Numbered from the stretch's first letter, positions 16,798 through 26,792 are shown. The stretch is DNA of 64,000 bases from Murdochiella sp. Marseille-P8839 (GCA_019753405.1 JAIKLF010000001.1:562789-626788), one strand, 5' to 3'. Numbers and translations are program-made. Notes: generated from the sequence alone by a model not told the origin.

Positions 16798-18744
16798 TTA
16801 GCGCTGTGGACCTTTATTCTGTCCGTTTGCCTCCGCGAGTATGCCGTCAATATAGATGGAGAACTGAGCCCCCTCCATCGCTTCAACCGTGGCGGAAATA
16901 TAACCCTCGCTGTTGGCATCCGAGGCATTGAAGGTTTTCTTAAACACCGGTTCCTCGCGGGATTCATTTAAGTCAAATATGGTGACTTCAAAGGTCTCTT
17001 TCCCTGCGGGCGGATAAATTCGTGTTTTATAGATCATCTTCTTTGAAGCATTATCCTCGGAAGAAGAGGTTTGTTCGCCCATAGAGACCGTAATGGTAAT
17101 GGCACTGTTTTGTTCCACTTGTGTACCGGCAGCAATGGATTGCGAAATTACCGTTCCCGAAGGGTAGCTGCTGAAAGCCGTATTCACCTTCTCCAATTTG
17201 AGGCCGGCTTCGTTGAGTTCCGCAAGAGCCTGATTCTGTGTTTTATTGATCAACACCGGAACCATCGTCATCACCGCTTCTTTCCCCTTGCTGACGACAA
17301 GAACAATGCGACTTCCGCTTTCCGCTTCCGTTCCGGCGGACGGTTCCGTACGAACGACCTGGTTTTTTGCCGTATGCTCGTCAAAGATCATCTTGGTCTG
17401 TCCGACGCGAAAACCGGCTTCCTGCAATATTTTGGTCGCTTCTTCTATGCCTTTTTCCGCCACATCCGGCACTGTTTTTTGTTTCTTTCCTGAGCTGACC
17501 ACCAGATTTATCGTCGTTCCTTTTTCCACTGTCGTTCCGCTCATAATGCTCTGGTCGATGACGATGCCCTGTTCGACTTCCTCATCCGGACGGCGTTCCG
17601 TGACCGCCCCCTTCAAATTGTTTTTCTCCAGCTGATTCAGGGCGTTTTCTTCCTCCAAATTGATCACGGCGGGTACCATAGCGTATCGTTCTTTCTCACT
17701 CTTCTGTTTCTGATAGAAGAAAAAGAACACCAGAAGAAGAACGGCAACGACCGAAACGGCAAGCAGAGAAATCGTGCGCAAATTTGCCTTTTTTTCCTTC
17801 AATTCTTTTTTCGCCTGCGCACTTCGGCTTTGATAAACAGCTTCCTGTACAGGGGCGACAGGAGTGTTTCGCGTATCCTCATGCGAATTGGCGGTGGGAA
17901 GAAAAAGCGTATCGTCAAAATTATTGTAATTGTCCAGGGCATCCGCCAATTCCTCTGCGGACGTATAGCGATCATCCGGATTTTTTTCGAGACAACGCAG
18001 GATAATGCGGTTTAAGCCGGGATGAAGAGAAGGATTGCGATCAATGGGTGCAACAGGCTGCTCCTGAATCTGCTTCATCGCAATACCCACAGACGTTTCC
18101 GCGTCAAAAGGCACTTTACCTGTCGCCATTTCATACATGACAACGCCAAGAGAATAGATATCGGACTGGGCATCCACGGGCTGTCCCTTTGCCTGCTCAG
18201 GAGAAATGTAATGCACCGTACCCAAAATATTATTCGTAAACGTCACTGTGGATGAGGAAGTAATGCGGGCGATGCCGAAATCCGCAACTTTGATATCTCC
18301 CGTTTTCGTGATAAGAATATTGGCCGGTTTGATATCCCGATGTACAAGGTGTGACTCATGTGCACGCGCAAGAGCCAGCGCAATCTGCTGACCGGTTTTG
18401 GCGACTACGGCGCTGCTCATGGTTCCATGCGTTTGAATCGCTTCCTTCAACGTCGTTCCTTCAATGAGCTCCATTACAATATAATGAAGCACGCGGTCAT
18501 CAAACTGCTCACGTCCGACATCATACACATTGACCACGTTGGGGTGATTGAGCGAAGCGGCGGCCAATGCTTCATTCTCAAATTTCTGAACAAATTCATC
18601 ATCTTCGAGATATTGCTCTTTTAAGATTTTGACGGCAACTTTACGCTTCAACACGAGATCTTCCGCCTCGTACACATAGGCCATTCCGCCCTGTCCGATG
18701 CGTTGCGCCAAGCGATAACGATTATTGAGCAGAATCGGCTTCAT
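16798..18744 (-). CDS. prkC: PASTA-domain serine/threonine protein kinase (PrkC/PknB/IreK type)
   Basis: Membrane kinase thought to sense muropeptides or lipid II through its PASTA repeats and to control wall synthesis and division. The cytoplasmic kinase domain (about 9-270) has the glycine loop GQGGMAYV, K39, catalytic HRDIKPAN (135-142) and DFG (155-157). A membrane segment spans about 325-344. Three extracellular PASTA repeats follow from about residue 354, each ending in a ...VVSSGK or ITVSMGE-like strand, then a ~90-residue C-terminal domain. Of two adjacent ATGs I chose 18744, five nt from AGGAGG. It overlaps stp. IreB, a known target in enterococci, is encoded at 33206-33472. Confidence 0.96.
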   Translation of the reverse strand: MKPILLNNRYRLAQRIGQGGMAYVYEAEDLVLKRKVAVKILKEQYLEDDEFVQKFENEALAAASLNHPNVVNVYDVGREQFDDRVLHYIVMELIEGTTLKEAIQTHGTMSSAVVAKTGQQIALALARAHESHLVHRDIKPANILITKTGDIKVADFGIARITSSSTVTFTNNILGTVHYISPEQAKGQPVDAQSDIYSLGVVMYEMATGKVPFDAETSVGIAMKQIQEQPVAPIDRNPSLHPGLNRIILRCLEKNPDDRYTSAEELADALDNYNNFDDTLFLPTANSHEDTRNTPVAPVQEAVYQSRSAQAKKELKEKKANLRTISLLAVSVVAVLLLVFFFFYQKQKSEKERYAMVPAVINLEEENALNQLEKNNLKGAVTERRPDEEVEQGIVIDQSIMSGTTVEKGTTINLVVSSGKKQKTVPDVAEKGIEEATKILQEAGFRVGQTKMIFDEHTAKNQVVRTEPSAGTEAESGSRIVLVVSKGKEAVMTMVPVLINKTQNQALAELNEAGLKLEKVNTAFSSYPSGTVISQSIAAGTQVEQNSAITITVSMGEQTSSSEDNASKKMIYKTRIYPPAGKETFEVTIFDLNESREEPVFKKTFNASDANSEGYISATVEAMEGAQFSIYIDGILAEANGQNKGPQR

Positions 18745-19468
18745 CATCGCCTCCTATATCGTACAGCGTAAGGGTAATATTGTCGGCTCCTCCATTGTCA
18801 TTTGCCTGTTTCACGAGCATTTCAGCCGCTTCACGTGCGACCGGCTCAGCGGCAAGAATTGCTTCAATCGCCTCGGTGTCCATCATCTTTGTTAGACCGT
18901 CGCTGCAAAGAAGAAGACGATCTCCTGCGGAGAGAGAAAGGGTGCGAGTGTCCACCGCGATGGTTTCATTCGTACCGACAGCACGAGTCAGGGTGTTTCG
19001 GTCCGGATGTACGAGCGCTTGTTCCGGGGTGAGCAGACCCTGACGAACCATGTCGGCGACCAAAGAATGATCCTGCGTCAGCTGTAGAAGTTTTCCGTCG
19101 CGGAAAAGATAAATGCGACTGTCGCCGACGTGAGCGATCGTCAACTGACGATCGGCAATCACCGCCGCACAGATCGTTGTTCCCATACGGCGATATTCCG
19201 AAATGCTTTCTCCTTTTTCATAAACGGCAAGATTGGCCGCCTCCACCGCTTCGGTCAACAGCGCTTCATAGTCGCTTCGTTCCTTGTCTTTCATGAAGTA
19301 TTCCCGGCAGGCATCAATCGCCATGGCTGCCGCCACTTCTCCGGCGTTGTGTCCACCCATACCGTCCGCCAACAAAAGCAGCGAAAAGCGGGGATGAAAG
19401 TAGTTGGAATAGCGATCCTGATTCATGGAACGCACGCGTCCCACGTCGGTTATGGAATAGGTGTTCAT
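18722..19468 (-). CDS. stp: PP2C-family protein phosphatase (PrpC/Stp)
   Basis: Metal-dependent Ser/Thr phosphatase that reverses PrkC phosphorylation. The 248-residue domain has the metal-binding LLLLADGMGGHNAGEVAA, RRMGTTICAAV, HVGDSRIYL, LLLCSDGLTKMM and GGADNITL. The ATG at 19468 overlaps the rlmN stop as TGATG. It overlaps prkC by about 23 nt, so kinase and phosphatase are probably co-translated, as is normal for this pair. Confidence 0.96.
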   Translation of the reverse strand: MNTYSITDVGRVRSMNQDRYSNYFHPRFSLLLLADGMGGHNAGEVAAAMAIDACREYFMKDKERSDYEALLTEAVEAANLAVYEKGESISEYRRMGTTICAAVIADRQLTIAHVGDSRIYLFRDGKLLQLTQDHSLVADMVRQGLLTPEQALVHPDRNTLTRAVGTNETIAVDTRTLSLSAGDRLLLCSDGLTKMMDTEAIEAILAAEPVAREAAEMLVKQANDNGGADNITLTLYDIGGDDEADSAQ

Positions 19469-20502
19469 CAATTCCTCTCTCCTTCTTCATACAGGACGCG
19501 CAACTGACCACAGGCAGCGTCGATATCTGCTCCGCGTTTCTGTCTAATGCTGACATGCACGCCGTTTTTCTCCAACCGTTCTGCAAAGCGGGCAATCGCC
19601 TGTTCCTTTGCGGAACGCCCCTGAAACTCCTCGATCGTGTTCAAGGGAATCAGATTGACATGATATTGCGGACCGACAAGATGGGTGCTCATCCACTGTA
19701 CATCTTCTTCCCGGTCATTTTCGCCTTGAATAAGAGCATACTCAAAGCTGATGCGCCTTCCCGTCTCTGCAAAATAGGCATCACAGGCGTCTAACACTTC
19801 AGCAATGGTATAGCGTCGCGCAATGGGCATGGTTCGCCTTCGTCGTTCATCCGACGTCGCATGAAGGGAAATGGCCAAATTAATGGCTAATTTTTCCTGC
19901 ATCAGCCGATGAATGCCCGGAACAATTCCGCAGGTGGAAAGCGTGATATGCCTTTCGCTCAGATTCTTTCCTTCAGGAGAAGTGACGAGATGAATGAAAC
20001 GAAGCACTTCCTCCAAATTATCCATCGGTTCGCCGATGCCCATTAAAACGATACGAGTAATGGGCGTTTTTTCCCATTCTTCTACGCGATAGACCTGCGC
20101 TAAGATTTCTTCCGCCTGTAAATTACGACCGAAATCCGCTTTGGTGGAAGCGCAAAACGTGCAACCCATACGACATCCCACCTGTGTAGAGACACACAGT
20201 GTCGTACGATCGGCATACGGCATAAATACCGTTTCTATAGCCATGCCGTCTTCCAGCGCCAGCAGATACTTTGCGCTGCCGTCACGAGAAACGAGACGCT
20301 TAATCTTCTGCACTGTGCGTACAGGAAGGCTTGCCGCTCGTTCCCGAAACGCCTTAGGCAGGACATGAGCCTCAAGAATATCCCGTTTACGCTCGATATG
20401 GAAATAATGAAAAAGTTGATTTCCGCGAAAAGCGGGAAAGCCCTGTTTCGATGCCCACTCCCGACATTCCGCAAGCGTAAGCGCATTACCTGCACGTTGC
20501 AT
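19468..20502 (-). CDS. rlmN: 23S rRNA (A2503-C2)/tRNA (A37-C2) methyltransferase RlmN
   Basis: Radical SAM enzyme methylating A2503 of 23S rRNA and A37 of some tRNAs. The 344 residues carry the cluster motif CRMGCTFC (C110, C114, C117), the GEPMDN loop and a C-terminal catalytic cysteine in DIDAACGQL (C331), the methyl-relay residue. AGGAGG precedes the ATG and a likely promoter lies just upstream. It precedes stp-prkC as in Bacillus. Confidence 0.97.
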   Translation of the reverse strand: MQRAGNALTLAECREWASKQGFPAFRGNQLFHYFHIERKRDILEAHVLPKAFRERAASLPVRTVQKIKRLVSRDGSAKYLLALEDGMAIETVFMPYADRTTLCVSTQVGCRMGCTFCASTKADFGRNLQAEEILAQVYRVEEWEKTPITRIVLMGIGEPMDNLEEVLRFIHLVTSPEGKNLSERHITLSTCGIVPGIHRLMQEKLAINLAISLHATSDERRRRTMPIARRYTIAEVLDACDAYFAETGRRISFEYALIQGENDREEDVQWMSTHLVGPQYHVNLIPLNTIEEFQGRSAKEQAIARFAERLEKNGVHVSIRQKRGADIDAACGQLRVLYEEGERN

Positions 20503-20522
20503 ACTTCCTCCTGCTTTTGGTT

Positions 20523-20552
20523 ATTATATCATCCCTATCGTTTACGCGTCAG
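20523..20552 (-). promoter_or_regulatory. Likely promoter for rlmN-stp-prkC
   Basis: On the minus strand CTGACG (20547-20552), an 18-nt spacer and TATAAT (20523-20528), with TG one base before the -10. It overlaps the rsmB stop and lies 20 bp from the rlmN ATG, so it could drive the kinase/phosphatase genes apart from the upstream operon. Confidence 0.6.
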
Positions 20553-21843
20553 CGTCCGGACGACGAAAGCGTGCCACAAAAAAGCCGTCCGACCAGTCCT
20601 CAAGGGGGGAATAATAAAGTACCGGTTTTCCCTCCATCGGCTCGGAAATCCACGTCTTAGGGATGGTCGCAATGACCTCTTCGTTTTCTTTTCTTCCGTA
20701 AGTGCATGTACTATACACCAGTCGTCCACCGGGTTTCACATAACGTAATGCCGTTTGAACAATTTCCTTTTGCAAAATAGCCAGTTCGTCAATATCCTCT
20801 CTTTGGCGATGCCAACGAATGTCCGGCTTTCGTCCTAAGAGTCCAAGACCCGAGCAGGGCGCATCTACGAGCACGGCATCAAACCGGTTTTCCCACTCCG
20901 GTCGAAATAAGCGTGCATCGCCGATGTTGATATCCAACGGAGTATGCATGCGCTGTGCATTTTCTTCCAGATAGCGCCGTTTTTCTTCCACCACGTCATT
21001 GGCGACCACCCGACACGACGGAGAAAGAAGCTTCATCGCTACCGCTTTTCCTCCTGGTGCCGCACAGAGATCGAGAATTTCCCCATTTTCGATTCCTTCT
21101 GCCGCTACTTCCGCCGCACGCACGCCGGCTTGGGATTGAATCGTAATTTTTCCTTCCCGAAACGCGGAGGTCTCGGTAATCGGACCCCCTGTACACAAGA
21201 GGCAGTGTGGAGAAATCGCGCCGAAACGCAAATCGGAAAGAGTGGGCAAGAGTTCTTCAAAGAGCGCCTCACGGGAGTATTTAGGCGCAACGAAAAGGCT
21301 TATCGGTGCCGATTCATTCTGTCTGGACAGCAAGGTTTCCCAATCTTCCTCGGAAAAACAATCCGCGAGGTATTCCGCCATCCAATCCGGAAGCGAATAG
21401 CGCACGGCAAGACGTTTCCTATGATCCGCAATCGAAAGTTCGGCTGCACTTTCTCCCGCACGCAGGAATGAGCGTAACACGGCGTTCACGTAGCGTCTGG
21501 CCGGCTGCTCTTTTTTCGGTACCAACGAAACGGCCTCATTCACCGCCGCATGCGGCGGTGTCTCTAAAAAACGAAGTTCATAGACAGCGAGACGAAGAAT
21601 ATTGCGCACCGTGACCTTTTGCTTTGCCATGGGACGGGCAGAAAAGGCATCCAACATGGCATCCAGATAGCGGCGATTTTCCAAAACACCGTAAACCAGC
21701 CTACGCATTGCCGCCCGATCACGCGCATCCGCCACCTTTTCTGCATGACGGTTAAGCGATCTTTCCACCGCTTCGCCTTTTCGCTCCCCTTGCACAAGTA
21801 CGTCAAGTGCAGCTTCTCTGGCTTCGTCCGTTTTTCCCATCAT
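20542..21843 (-). CDS. rsmB: 16S rRNA (cytosine-967-C5)-methyltransferase
   Basis: Methylates C967 of 16S rRNA. The 433-residue protein joins an N-terminal NusB-like helical domain (about 1-130) to a Rossmann methyltransferase with LDLCAAPGGKAVAMK, the Cys motif DAPCSGLGLLGRKPDIRW and the catalytic YSTCTYGRKENEEV. ATG at 21843 lies 5 nt from GGGAG and overlaps the fmt stop; a GTG 12 nt earlier is possible. It sits in the conserved def-fmt-rsmB-rlmN order. Confidence 0.96.
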   Translation of the reverse strand: MMGKTDEAREAALDVLVQGERKGEAVERSLNRHAEKVADARDRAAMRRLVYGVLENRRYLDAMLDAFSARPMAKQKVTVRNILRLAVYELRFLETPPHAAVNEAVSLVPKKEQPARRYVNAVLRSFLRAGESAAELSIADHRKRLAVRYSLPDWMAEYLADCFSEEDWETLLSRQNESAPISLFVAPKYSREALFEELLPTLSDLRFGAISPHCLLCTGGPITETSAFREGKITIQSQAGVRAAEVAAEGIENGEILDLCAAPGGKAVAMKLLSPSCRVVANDVVEEKRRYLEENAQRMHTPLDINIGDARLFRPEWENRFDAVLVDAPCSGLGLLGRKPDIRWHRQREDIDELAILQKEIVQTALRYVKPGGRLVYSTCTYGRKENEEVIATIPKTWISEPMEGKPVLYYSPLEDWSDGFFVARFRRPDADA

Positions 21844-22781
21844 ACATTCTCCCACGGGGTAATTTTGGTTCCCGGCGTGACCGGATGACCGTTCAGAAAT
21901 GCGCCGACCGGCATAGATTTCTTATTGGCCGGTTGCAACACGTCTACCACGAACACATCTTCTCCCGCCCGAATAGCGATGCCGTTCCTATCAGCGCGAA
22001 GAATTTCCCCTACTTCACCCTCACCGGCATCTTTCTCCGCATGGGCGTCATGTACTTTATACTCCTCGCCCATCCAGCAAATCTTCGCCCCCGGCCAATC
22101 TTTCAATGTTAAGACTCGACGAACCAGCATTTCCGCTGATTGATGCATATCGAGCAAGCCGTCTTCACGTTGAATCTTTGCGGCATAGGTTGCTTTTTCC
22201 TCATCTTGCGGAACACGAGCCGCGTAATATGCCTCGTAATGGCGAAGGGTATCTAACAGTACCTCCGCACCGAGCACACTCAGTTTTTTCGATACGATGT
22301 TCAAGTCCTCAGCCTTCAATGCAAAGGAGGCTTGTTTAAGCATATCCCCGGCATCGAGTTCCTTTTCCACAAGCATCGCTGTTACGCCCACTTCGCTCTC
22401 TCCGGCAAGCATTGCCCGCTGAATGGGTGCGGCGCCGCGATAGTGCGGAAGCAGGCTCGCATGGATGTTGAGAATCTTCCCGGCATAGCGGGAAAGCAAT
22501 GCGTCGCCGAGGAGCTGGCCGAAAGCGATGACCACAAGAACATCCGGCTGTGTCTCGTCAAGTCGGGACAGAAACGCGGCATCGTTTACCGAATCCGGCG
22601 TTTCCACCGGAAGAGAAAGCGAAAGCGCGGCTTCCTTCACCGGCGTCGGGCTCCACTTTCCGCGAGATCTTCGACGATCCGGTTGGGAAACGACTAAGAC
22701 GATGTCCATATCTTCCGCTGCATGAAGCGCATGAAGCGAAGGAAGAGCAAAGTCCGGCGTACCGAAAAAGGCAACGCGCAT
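21840..22781 (-). CDS. fmt: Methionyl-tRNA formyltransferase
   Basis: Formylates initiator Met-tRNA using 10-formyl-tetrahydrofolate. The 313 residues show MRVAFFGTPDFALPSLHAL, the catalytic-domain HASLLPHYRGAAPIQRA (the SLLPxxRGxxPI signature with Asn/His nearby) and a C-terminal OB-like domain from about residue 205. The ATG at 22781 overlaps the def stop as TGATG and lies 5 nt after AGGGGAG. Pairing with def is near universal. Confidence 0.97.
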   Translation of the reverse strand: MRVAFFGTPDFALPSLHALHAAEDMDIVLVVSQPDRRRSRGKWSPTPVKEAALSLSLPVETPDSVNDAAFLSRLDETQPDVLVVIAFGQLLGDALLSRYAGKILNIHASLLPHYRGAAPIQRAMLAGESEVGVTAMLVEKELDAGDMLKQASFALKAEDLNIVSKKLSVLGAEVLLDTLRHYEAYYAARVPQDEEKATYAAKIQREDGLLDMHQSAEMLVRRVLTLKDWPGAKICWMGEEYKVHDAHAEKDAGEGEVGEILRADRNGIAIRAGEDVFVVDVLQPANKKSMPVGAFLNGHPVTPGTKITPWENV

Positions 22782-23362
22782 CACTTCTCCCCTTTCGCTT
22801 CAGATTCGGACACCTGCATTTCCTCCTGCTCCGGTACGGGCTCTCCTTCTTCTTCATTCAGGAGATGATGCGCACGCAAATACGCTTTCTGTTCATCCGT
22901 CGGATGGGCAAGGTCGATTTCTTCGTCTACCAGATCCCGAAAAAGCACACCGTTCAAATGATCAATTTCATGACAGAGACACCGAGCAAAAAGGCCCTCC
23001 GCTTCGACCGTTTTCGCCTCACCCTCTTCGTCCAGATACGATACCACCACCCGTTGCGGGCGATAGACCGTACCGTTATAGTGCGGGACGGATAAGCATC
23101 CTTCAATATCCAACTGCTGTTCTTCAGAATATTCGATGATCTCGGGGTTGACCATTTTATACACGCCTTGTCCGACATCCACCGTAATCAGACGGCGCAG
23201 TCTGCCCACCTGCGGTGCGGCAAGACCGACACCCTCATTTTCTTTCATGGTTTCCACCATGGCATCAAGAAGCGTGCGAATTTTGTCGTTGATCTCGTTG
23301 ACCGGTTTCGCTTTTTTGCGAAGGATGGGATCTCCTTCCACGCGCAAGGTTAATAAAGCCAT
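22781..23362 (-). CDS. def: Peptide deformylase
   Basis: Metalloenzyme removing the formyl group from nascent proteins. The 193-residue product has motif 1 GVGLAAPQVG, motif 2 EGCLSV (metal Cys) and motif 3 HEIDHLNG (two metal His and the catalytic Glu), so it is an intact type 1 enzyme. About 25 residues after the last conserved helix form an acidic tail (EEEGEPVPEQEEMQVSE). Start 23362 follows AAAGGA. It lies 65 bp after priA and overlaps fmt. Confidence 0.97.
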   Translation of the reverse strand: MALLTLRVEGDPILRKKAKPVNEINDKIRTLLDAMVETMKENEGVGLAAPQVGRLRRLITVDVGQGVYKMVNPEIIEYSEEQQLDIEGCLSVPHYNGTVYRPQRVVVSYLDEEGEAKTVEAEGLFARCLCHEIDHLNGVLFRDLVDEEIDLAHPTDEQKAYLRAHHLLNEEEGEPVPEQEEMQVSESEAKGEK

Positions 23363-23427
23363 GATTGTCCTTTCTTTTTCGCCGCTTAAAGAAGTGTCCC
23401 TCCTTTTTTCATGCGGCAAGTTCTACA

Positions 23428-25614
23428 TTAATACGTCGTTAATGGATCCAGCGTAACCGTGATCCATAGATCTTCCGCTGTCGGAAACGCGCTGATTACG
23501 CTTCTTCCCGCCTCTTCCAGCAATCTCCGATCGGGCGAAAGAAGCATGAGGGAAAAGCGATAGCGACGATTCATGCGCTCGATCACACTCGGACTCGGTC
23601 CGTCACAGTGAAGATCGAAATAACGGCGCGCAAGAAAATCGTGCACCTGATGCGCTTTATGCAACGACTCATCACGCCGAAAACCGCTGAATTGGATGTG
23701 CAGCACATGCCAAACAGGCGGGTAGTGTTTTTCTCGACGATACGCGATTTCCTGACGATAGAAGGAATCGCCGTCATATCTCGCCGCAGAGACCAGCGCA
23801 TAATGCGTCGGAACATAGGACTGAATGAACACCTTTCCGGGACGATCCGCCCTTCCCGCTCGACCGGCCACCTGCGTTAACAGCTGAAAGGTTCGTTCTG
23901 CCGCACGTAAATCCGGCAAATTCAGATTGACATCGGCGGAAAGAATGCCGACAACCGTCACCTTCGGAAAGTCAAATCCTTTGGCGATCATTTGTGTGCC
24001 AAGAAGAATGTCGATTTTTCCTTCACGCATACCGCGATAAACGTCGTCATAGGCTCCCTTTTGCTGCATGGTATCCGCATCCGCCCGGCGTATCCGCGCC
24101 CCGGGAAAAAGCCGCCTTACTTCTTCTTCCAACTGTTCCGTACCGGCGCCGAATTCGCGTATGGCGTGACTTCCGCATTGCGGGCACTGTCTACGATAGG
24201 CCTTCTCTCTTCCGCAATAGTGGCAAATGAGCTTGTCGCGGTGTTTGTGATACGTCATGGCCACATCGCACGCATCACAACGATAGACATAGCCACAGGC
24301 ACGACAGAATACAAACGATGTATGACCGCGTTTGTTGAGAAATAGGATGACCTGCTCTCCCTTGTCCAGTGCACTCTTTGTTGCGTTGTACAGATCTCGT
24401 GAGAACATGGAGCGATTGTTGTTCTTCAGTTCTTCACACATATCCACCAGATGAGCCGTCGGCATGGGCTGATTAAGCACACGTGTCGGCAAATCCAGGC
24501 GTGTGAGTTCCCCTGTTTCGACGCGGTAAAGCGACTCCATGGAAGGCGTTGCAGAGCCCAGAACCAAAGAGCAATGATGCCAGTTGGCCCGAAATGCCGC
24601 AATGCGATCGGTATGATACTTCGGGTTTTGCTCACTCACATAACTTGTTTCATGTTCCTCGTCGATAATGAGGATGCCGAGATCGGAAAAAGGAGCAAAC
24701 ACGGCACTGCGTGCACCGATGGCAATGGTGACCTCACCGCGCTGAATCTTTTCCCATTCTTCGTAGCGTTCTGCAGAAGAAAGTCGGGAATGCAATATGG
24801 CCACTTGGCGACCGAAACGCCCCTCAAAACGTGCAATGGTCTGCGGGGTCAATGCGATTTCCGGAACCAAAATAATAGCCTGTTTTCCTCTTTCCAGTGC
24901 CTTCTGCACCAATTGGAGATAAATCTCGGTCTTTCCCGAACCGGTTACACCGCAAAGCAGATACTGACCTGTTTTGGCCGTAATCTGATCAAACACCTCC
25001 TGTTGCTTAGGCGTTAACGGCATGGCCGCGTAAGCTTCTGCTTCCGGCTTATGGAGACGTTTAATGCGCTCTTCTTCCCGGGTAATCCATCCCCGTTTTT
25101 CCAGGCGTAAAAGCGTCGCAGAATCGGCTTGGGTTTCGGCAAGCAGGGCTTCACGAGAAAGCGAACCTTGAGAAAGAGCTGCCAGAACCTTCGTCTGACG
25201 ATGTGCTCCGGCGCGCGGCGTCGCTTTTTCCCCCTCTTTCGTTAATGCATAATACAAACGTATTTTCGGACGATATTCTCCCGGTTTTCCCGGTGGGAGA
25301 ACCGTCTGAATGGCTGAGGCATAATCGGAAAGATCGTGGTTGACCATGTCCTCGACTAAGGCCATTGCTTCTTCCGATAGCGGAGAAAGCATAGGAATCC
25401 AGGAGAGCACAGCCTTGGTAGGAAAATCCGGAGGATTCTTTTCCACGACTTGCCAAACAAGGGCATCGCAACGACGATTACCGCGTCCGAACGGTACGCG
25501 ACAGAGCGCACCGCGCACCGCACCTTCACGAAGGGCGTCGGGAACGGCATACGTAAAAAGTCGCTCCGTCTTTCGCGTATTGGTCAACAGATAGACGTCG
25601 ACGAACGTGCTCAT
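23428..25614 (-). CDS. priA: Primosomal replication restart helicase PriA
   Basis: 3'-5' helicase that recognises stalled forks and reloads the replisome. 728 residues: N-terminal 3'-DNA-binding domain (1-105), winged-helix region, Walker A GVTGSGKT (222-229), DEEH (318-321), a zinc-binding insertion with paired cysteines (CRACGYVYRCDAC, CHYCG, CPQCG), then motifs V-VI ending TQVAGRAGRADRPG. Its ATG overlaps the coaBC stop (ATGA), with a poor ribosome binding site, so coupling is likely. Confidence 0.97.
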   Translation of the reverse strand: MSTFVDVYLLTNTRKTERLFTYAVPDALREGAVRGALCRVPFGRGNRRCDALVWQVVEKNPPDFPTKAVLSWIPMLSPLSEEAMALVEDMVNHDLSDYASAIQTVLPPGKPGEYRPKIRLYYALTKEGEKATPRAGAHRQTKVLAALSQGSLSREALLAETQADSATLLRLEKRGWITREEERIKRLHKPEAEAYAAMPLTPKQQEVFDQITAKTGQYLLCGVTGSGKTEIYLQLVQKALERGKQAIILVPEIALTPQTIARFEGRFGRQVAILHSRLSSAERYEEWEKIQRGEVTIAIGARSAVFAPFSDLGILIIDEEHETSYVSEQNPKYHTDRIAAFRANWHHCSLVLGSATPSMESLYRVETGELTRLDLPTRVLNQPMPTAHLVDMCEELKNNNRSMFSRDLYNATKSALDKGEQVILFLNKRGHTSFVFCRACGYVYRCDACDVAMTYHKHRDKLICHYCGREKAYRRQCPQCGSHAIREFGAGTEQLEEEVRRLFPGARIRRADADTMQQKGAYDDVYRGMREGKIDILLGTQMIAKGFDFPKVTVVGILSADVNLNLPDLRAAERTFQLLTQVAGRAGRADRPGKVFIQSYVPTHYALVSAARYDGDSFYRQEIAYRREKHYPPVWHVLHIQFSGFRRDESLHKAHQVHDFLARRYFDLHCDGPSPSVIERMNRRYRFSLMLLSPDRRLLEEAGRSVISAFPTAEDLWITVTLDPLTTY

Positions 25615-26792
25615 CGCAAAAGATCCAATAGATGATCGGCCACTTCTTCTTTGGTTAGAAGCGGCAGCGCTTCTTCCTTGTCTTCCCCGAGTATCGTCAC
25701 AATATTCGTATCGAAATCAAAAGCGGCGCCTTCTTTTGTAACATCGTTCGCTACAATATAGTCCAACTTTTTCTTCTTGCGCTTTTCGCGTGCATGATCC
25801 AACACCTTCTCGGACTCGGTCGCAAAACCGATCACCGTCTGATGAGTCTTCATCGTGGCAAGATGCCGGAGAATATCCGGCGTATCGACCATCTCCAGGA
25901 TATGCACCTTCCCGTCATCTGTGCCTTTGATTTTCTGCGTTTTTTCTTCTACGGGTCGAAAATCCGCCGGAGCAGCCGCCATCAAAAGCGCATCCGCTTT
26001 CGGAAATTCCTTCTCAAGGGCGACGAGCATATCCTCCGTCGATTCCACAGCAATCGCGTGCACTCCCTCCGGAACAGGCACCTTCATCTCTCCATGCACA
26101 AGCGTCACCTCCGCACCACGCATCCTCGCGCGCTTTGCAATGGCCACACCCTGTTTCCCGGAGGAATCATTGGTTAAAAAGCGCACAGGGTCCAGGCGTT
26201 CTCTGGTCGGACCGGCCGAAACCAAAATCCGTTTTCCGGCCAAATCCTTTTCGGTTAAAGCGCTTTCTATGGAAAGGAAAAGAGAAGCCGCTTCCGGCAT
26301 CCGTCCTTCCCCCTCTTCTTGACAGGCAAGCCAACCCGCATCCGGTTCTAAAACCTGAATGCCGCGTTTACGAAGGGTCTGCAGATTTTCCTGCGTCGCG
26401 GCATTATGATACATCACCACATTCATGGCCGGGGCGACCATCACCGGGCAATGCGCCGCAAGGGCCGTTGCAGAAAGCAGATCATCGGCTATGCCATTCG
26501 CCATTTTTGCCAGAATATTTGCCGTCGCGGGAGCCAGCAAAAAGAGGTCGGCTTCGCGCGTTAAGTCGATATGAGGAATCATCCCTTCACTTTCCGCAAA
26601 GAGATCCGTATATACCGCATGACCGGACATGGTCTGAAAGGTCAAGGGCGTCACAAAGCGTGCCGCACCTTCCGTCATGACCACCCGCGTTTCTGCCCCT
26701 ACTTTGCGTAAGCGTGACAACAGCTCCGGGATTTTATAAACTGCAATACCTCCCGATACGCCGAGGAGGATGCGCTTGCCTGAAAGACTCAT
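25611..26792 (-). CDS. coaBC: Bifunctional phosphopantothenoylcysteine decarboxylase/phosphopantothenate-cysteine ligase
   Basis: Two consecutive steps of coenzyme A synthesis. The N-terminal flavoprotein decarboxylase (about 1-180) has GVSGGIAVYK, catalytic H74 in PHIDL, PAMNVVMYHN (N124) and the active-site Cys C157 in GWLACQEEGEGRMPE. The C-terminal CTP-dependent ligase has SAGPTRERLDPVRFLTN, NDSSGKQG and AAAPADFRP. 393 residues is normal. GGAGG precedes the ATG, which directly follows the rpoZ stop (TAAATG). Confidence 0.97.
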   Translation of the reverse strand: MSLSGKRILLGVSGGIAVYKIPELLSRLRKVGAETRVVMTEGAARFVTPLTFQTMSGHAVYTDLFAESEGMIPHIDLTREADLFLLAPATANILAKMANGIADDLLSATALAAHCPVMVAPAMNVVMYHNAATQENLQTLRKRGIQVLEPDAGWLACQEEGEGRMPEAASLFLSIESALTEKDLAGKRILVSAGPTRERLDPVRFLTNDSSGKQGVAIAKRARMRGAEVTLVHGEMKVPVPEGVHAIAVESTEDMLVALEKEFPKADALLMAAAPADFRPVEEKTQKIKGTDDGKVHILEMVDTPDILRHLATMKTHQTVIGFATESEKVLDHAREKRKKKKLDYIVANDVTKEGAAFDFDTNIVTILGEDKEEALPLLTKEEVADHLLDLLR

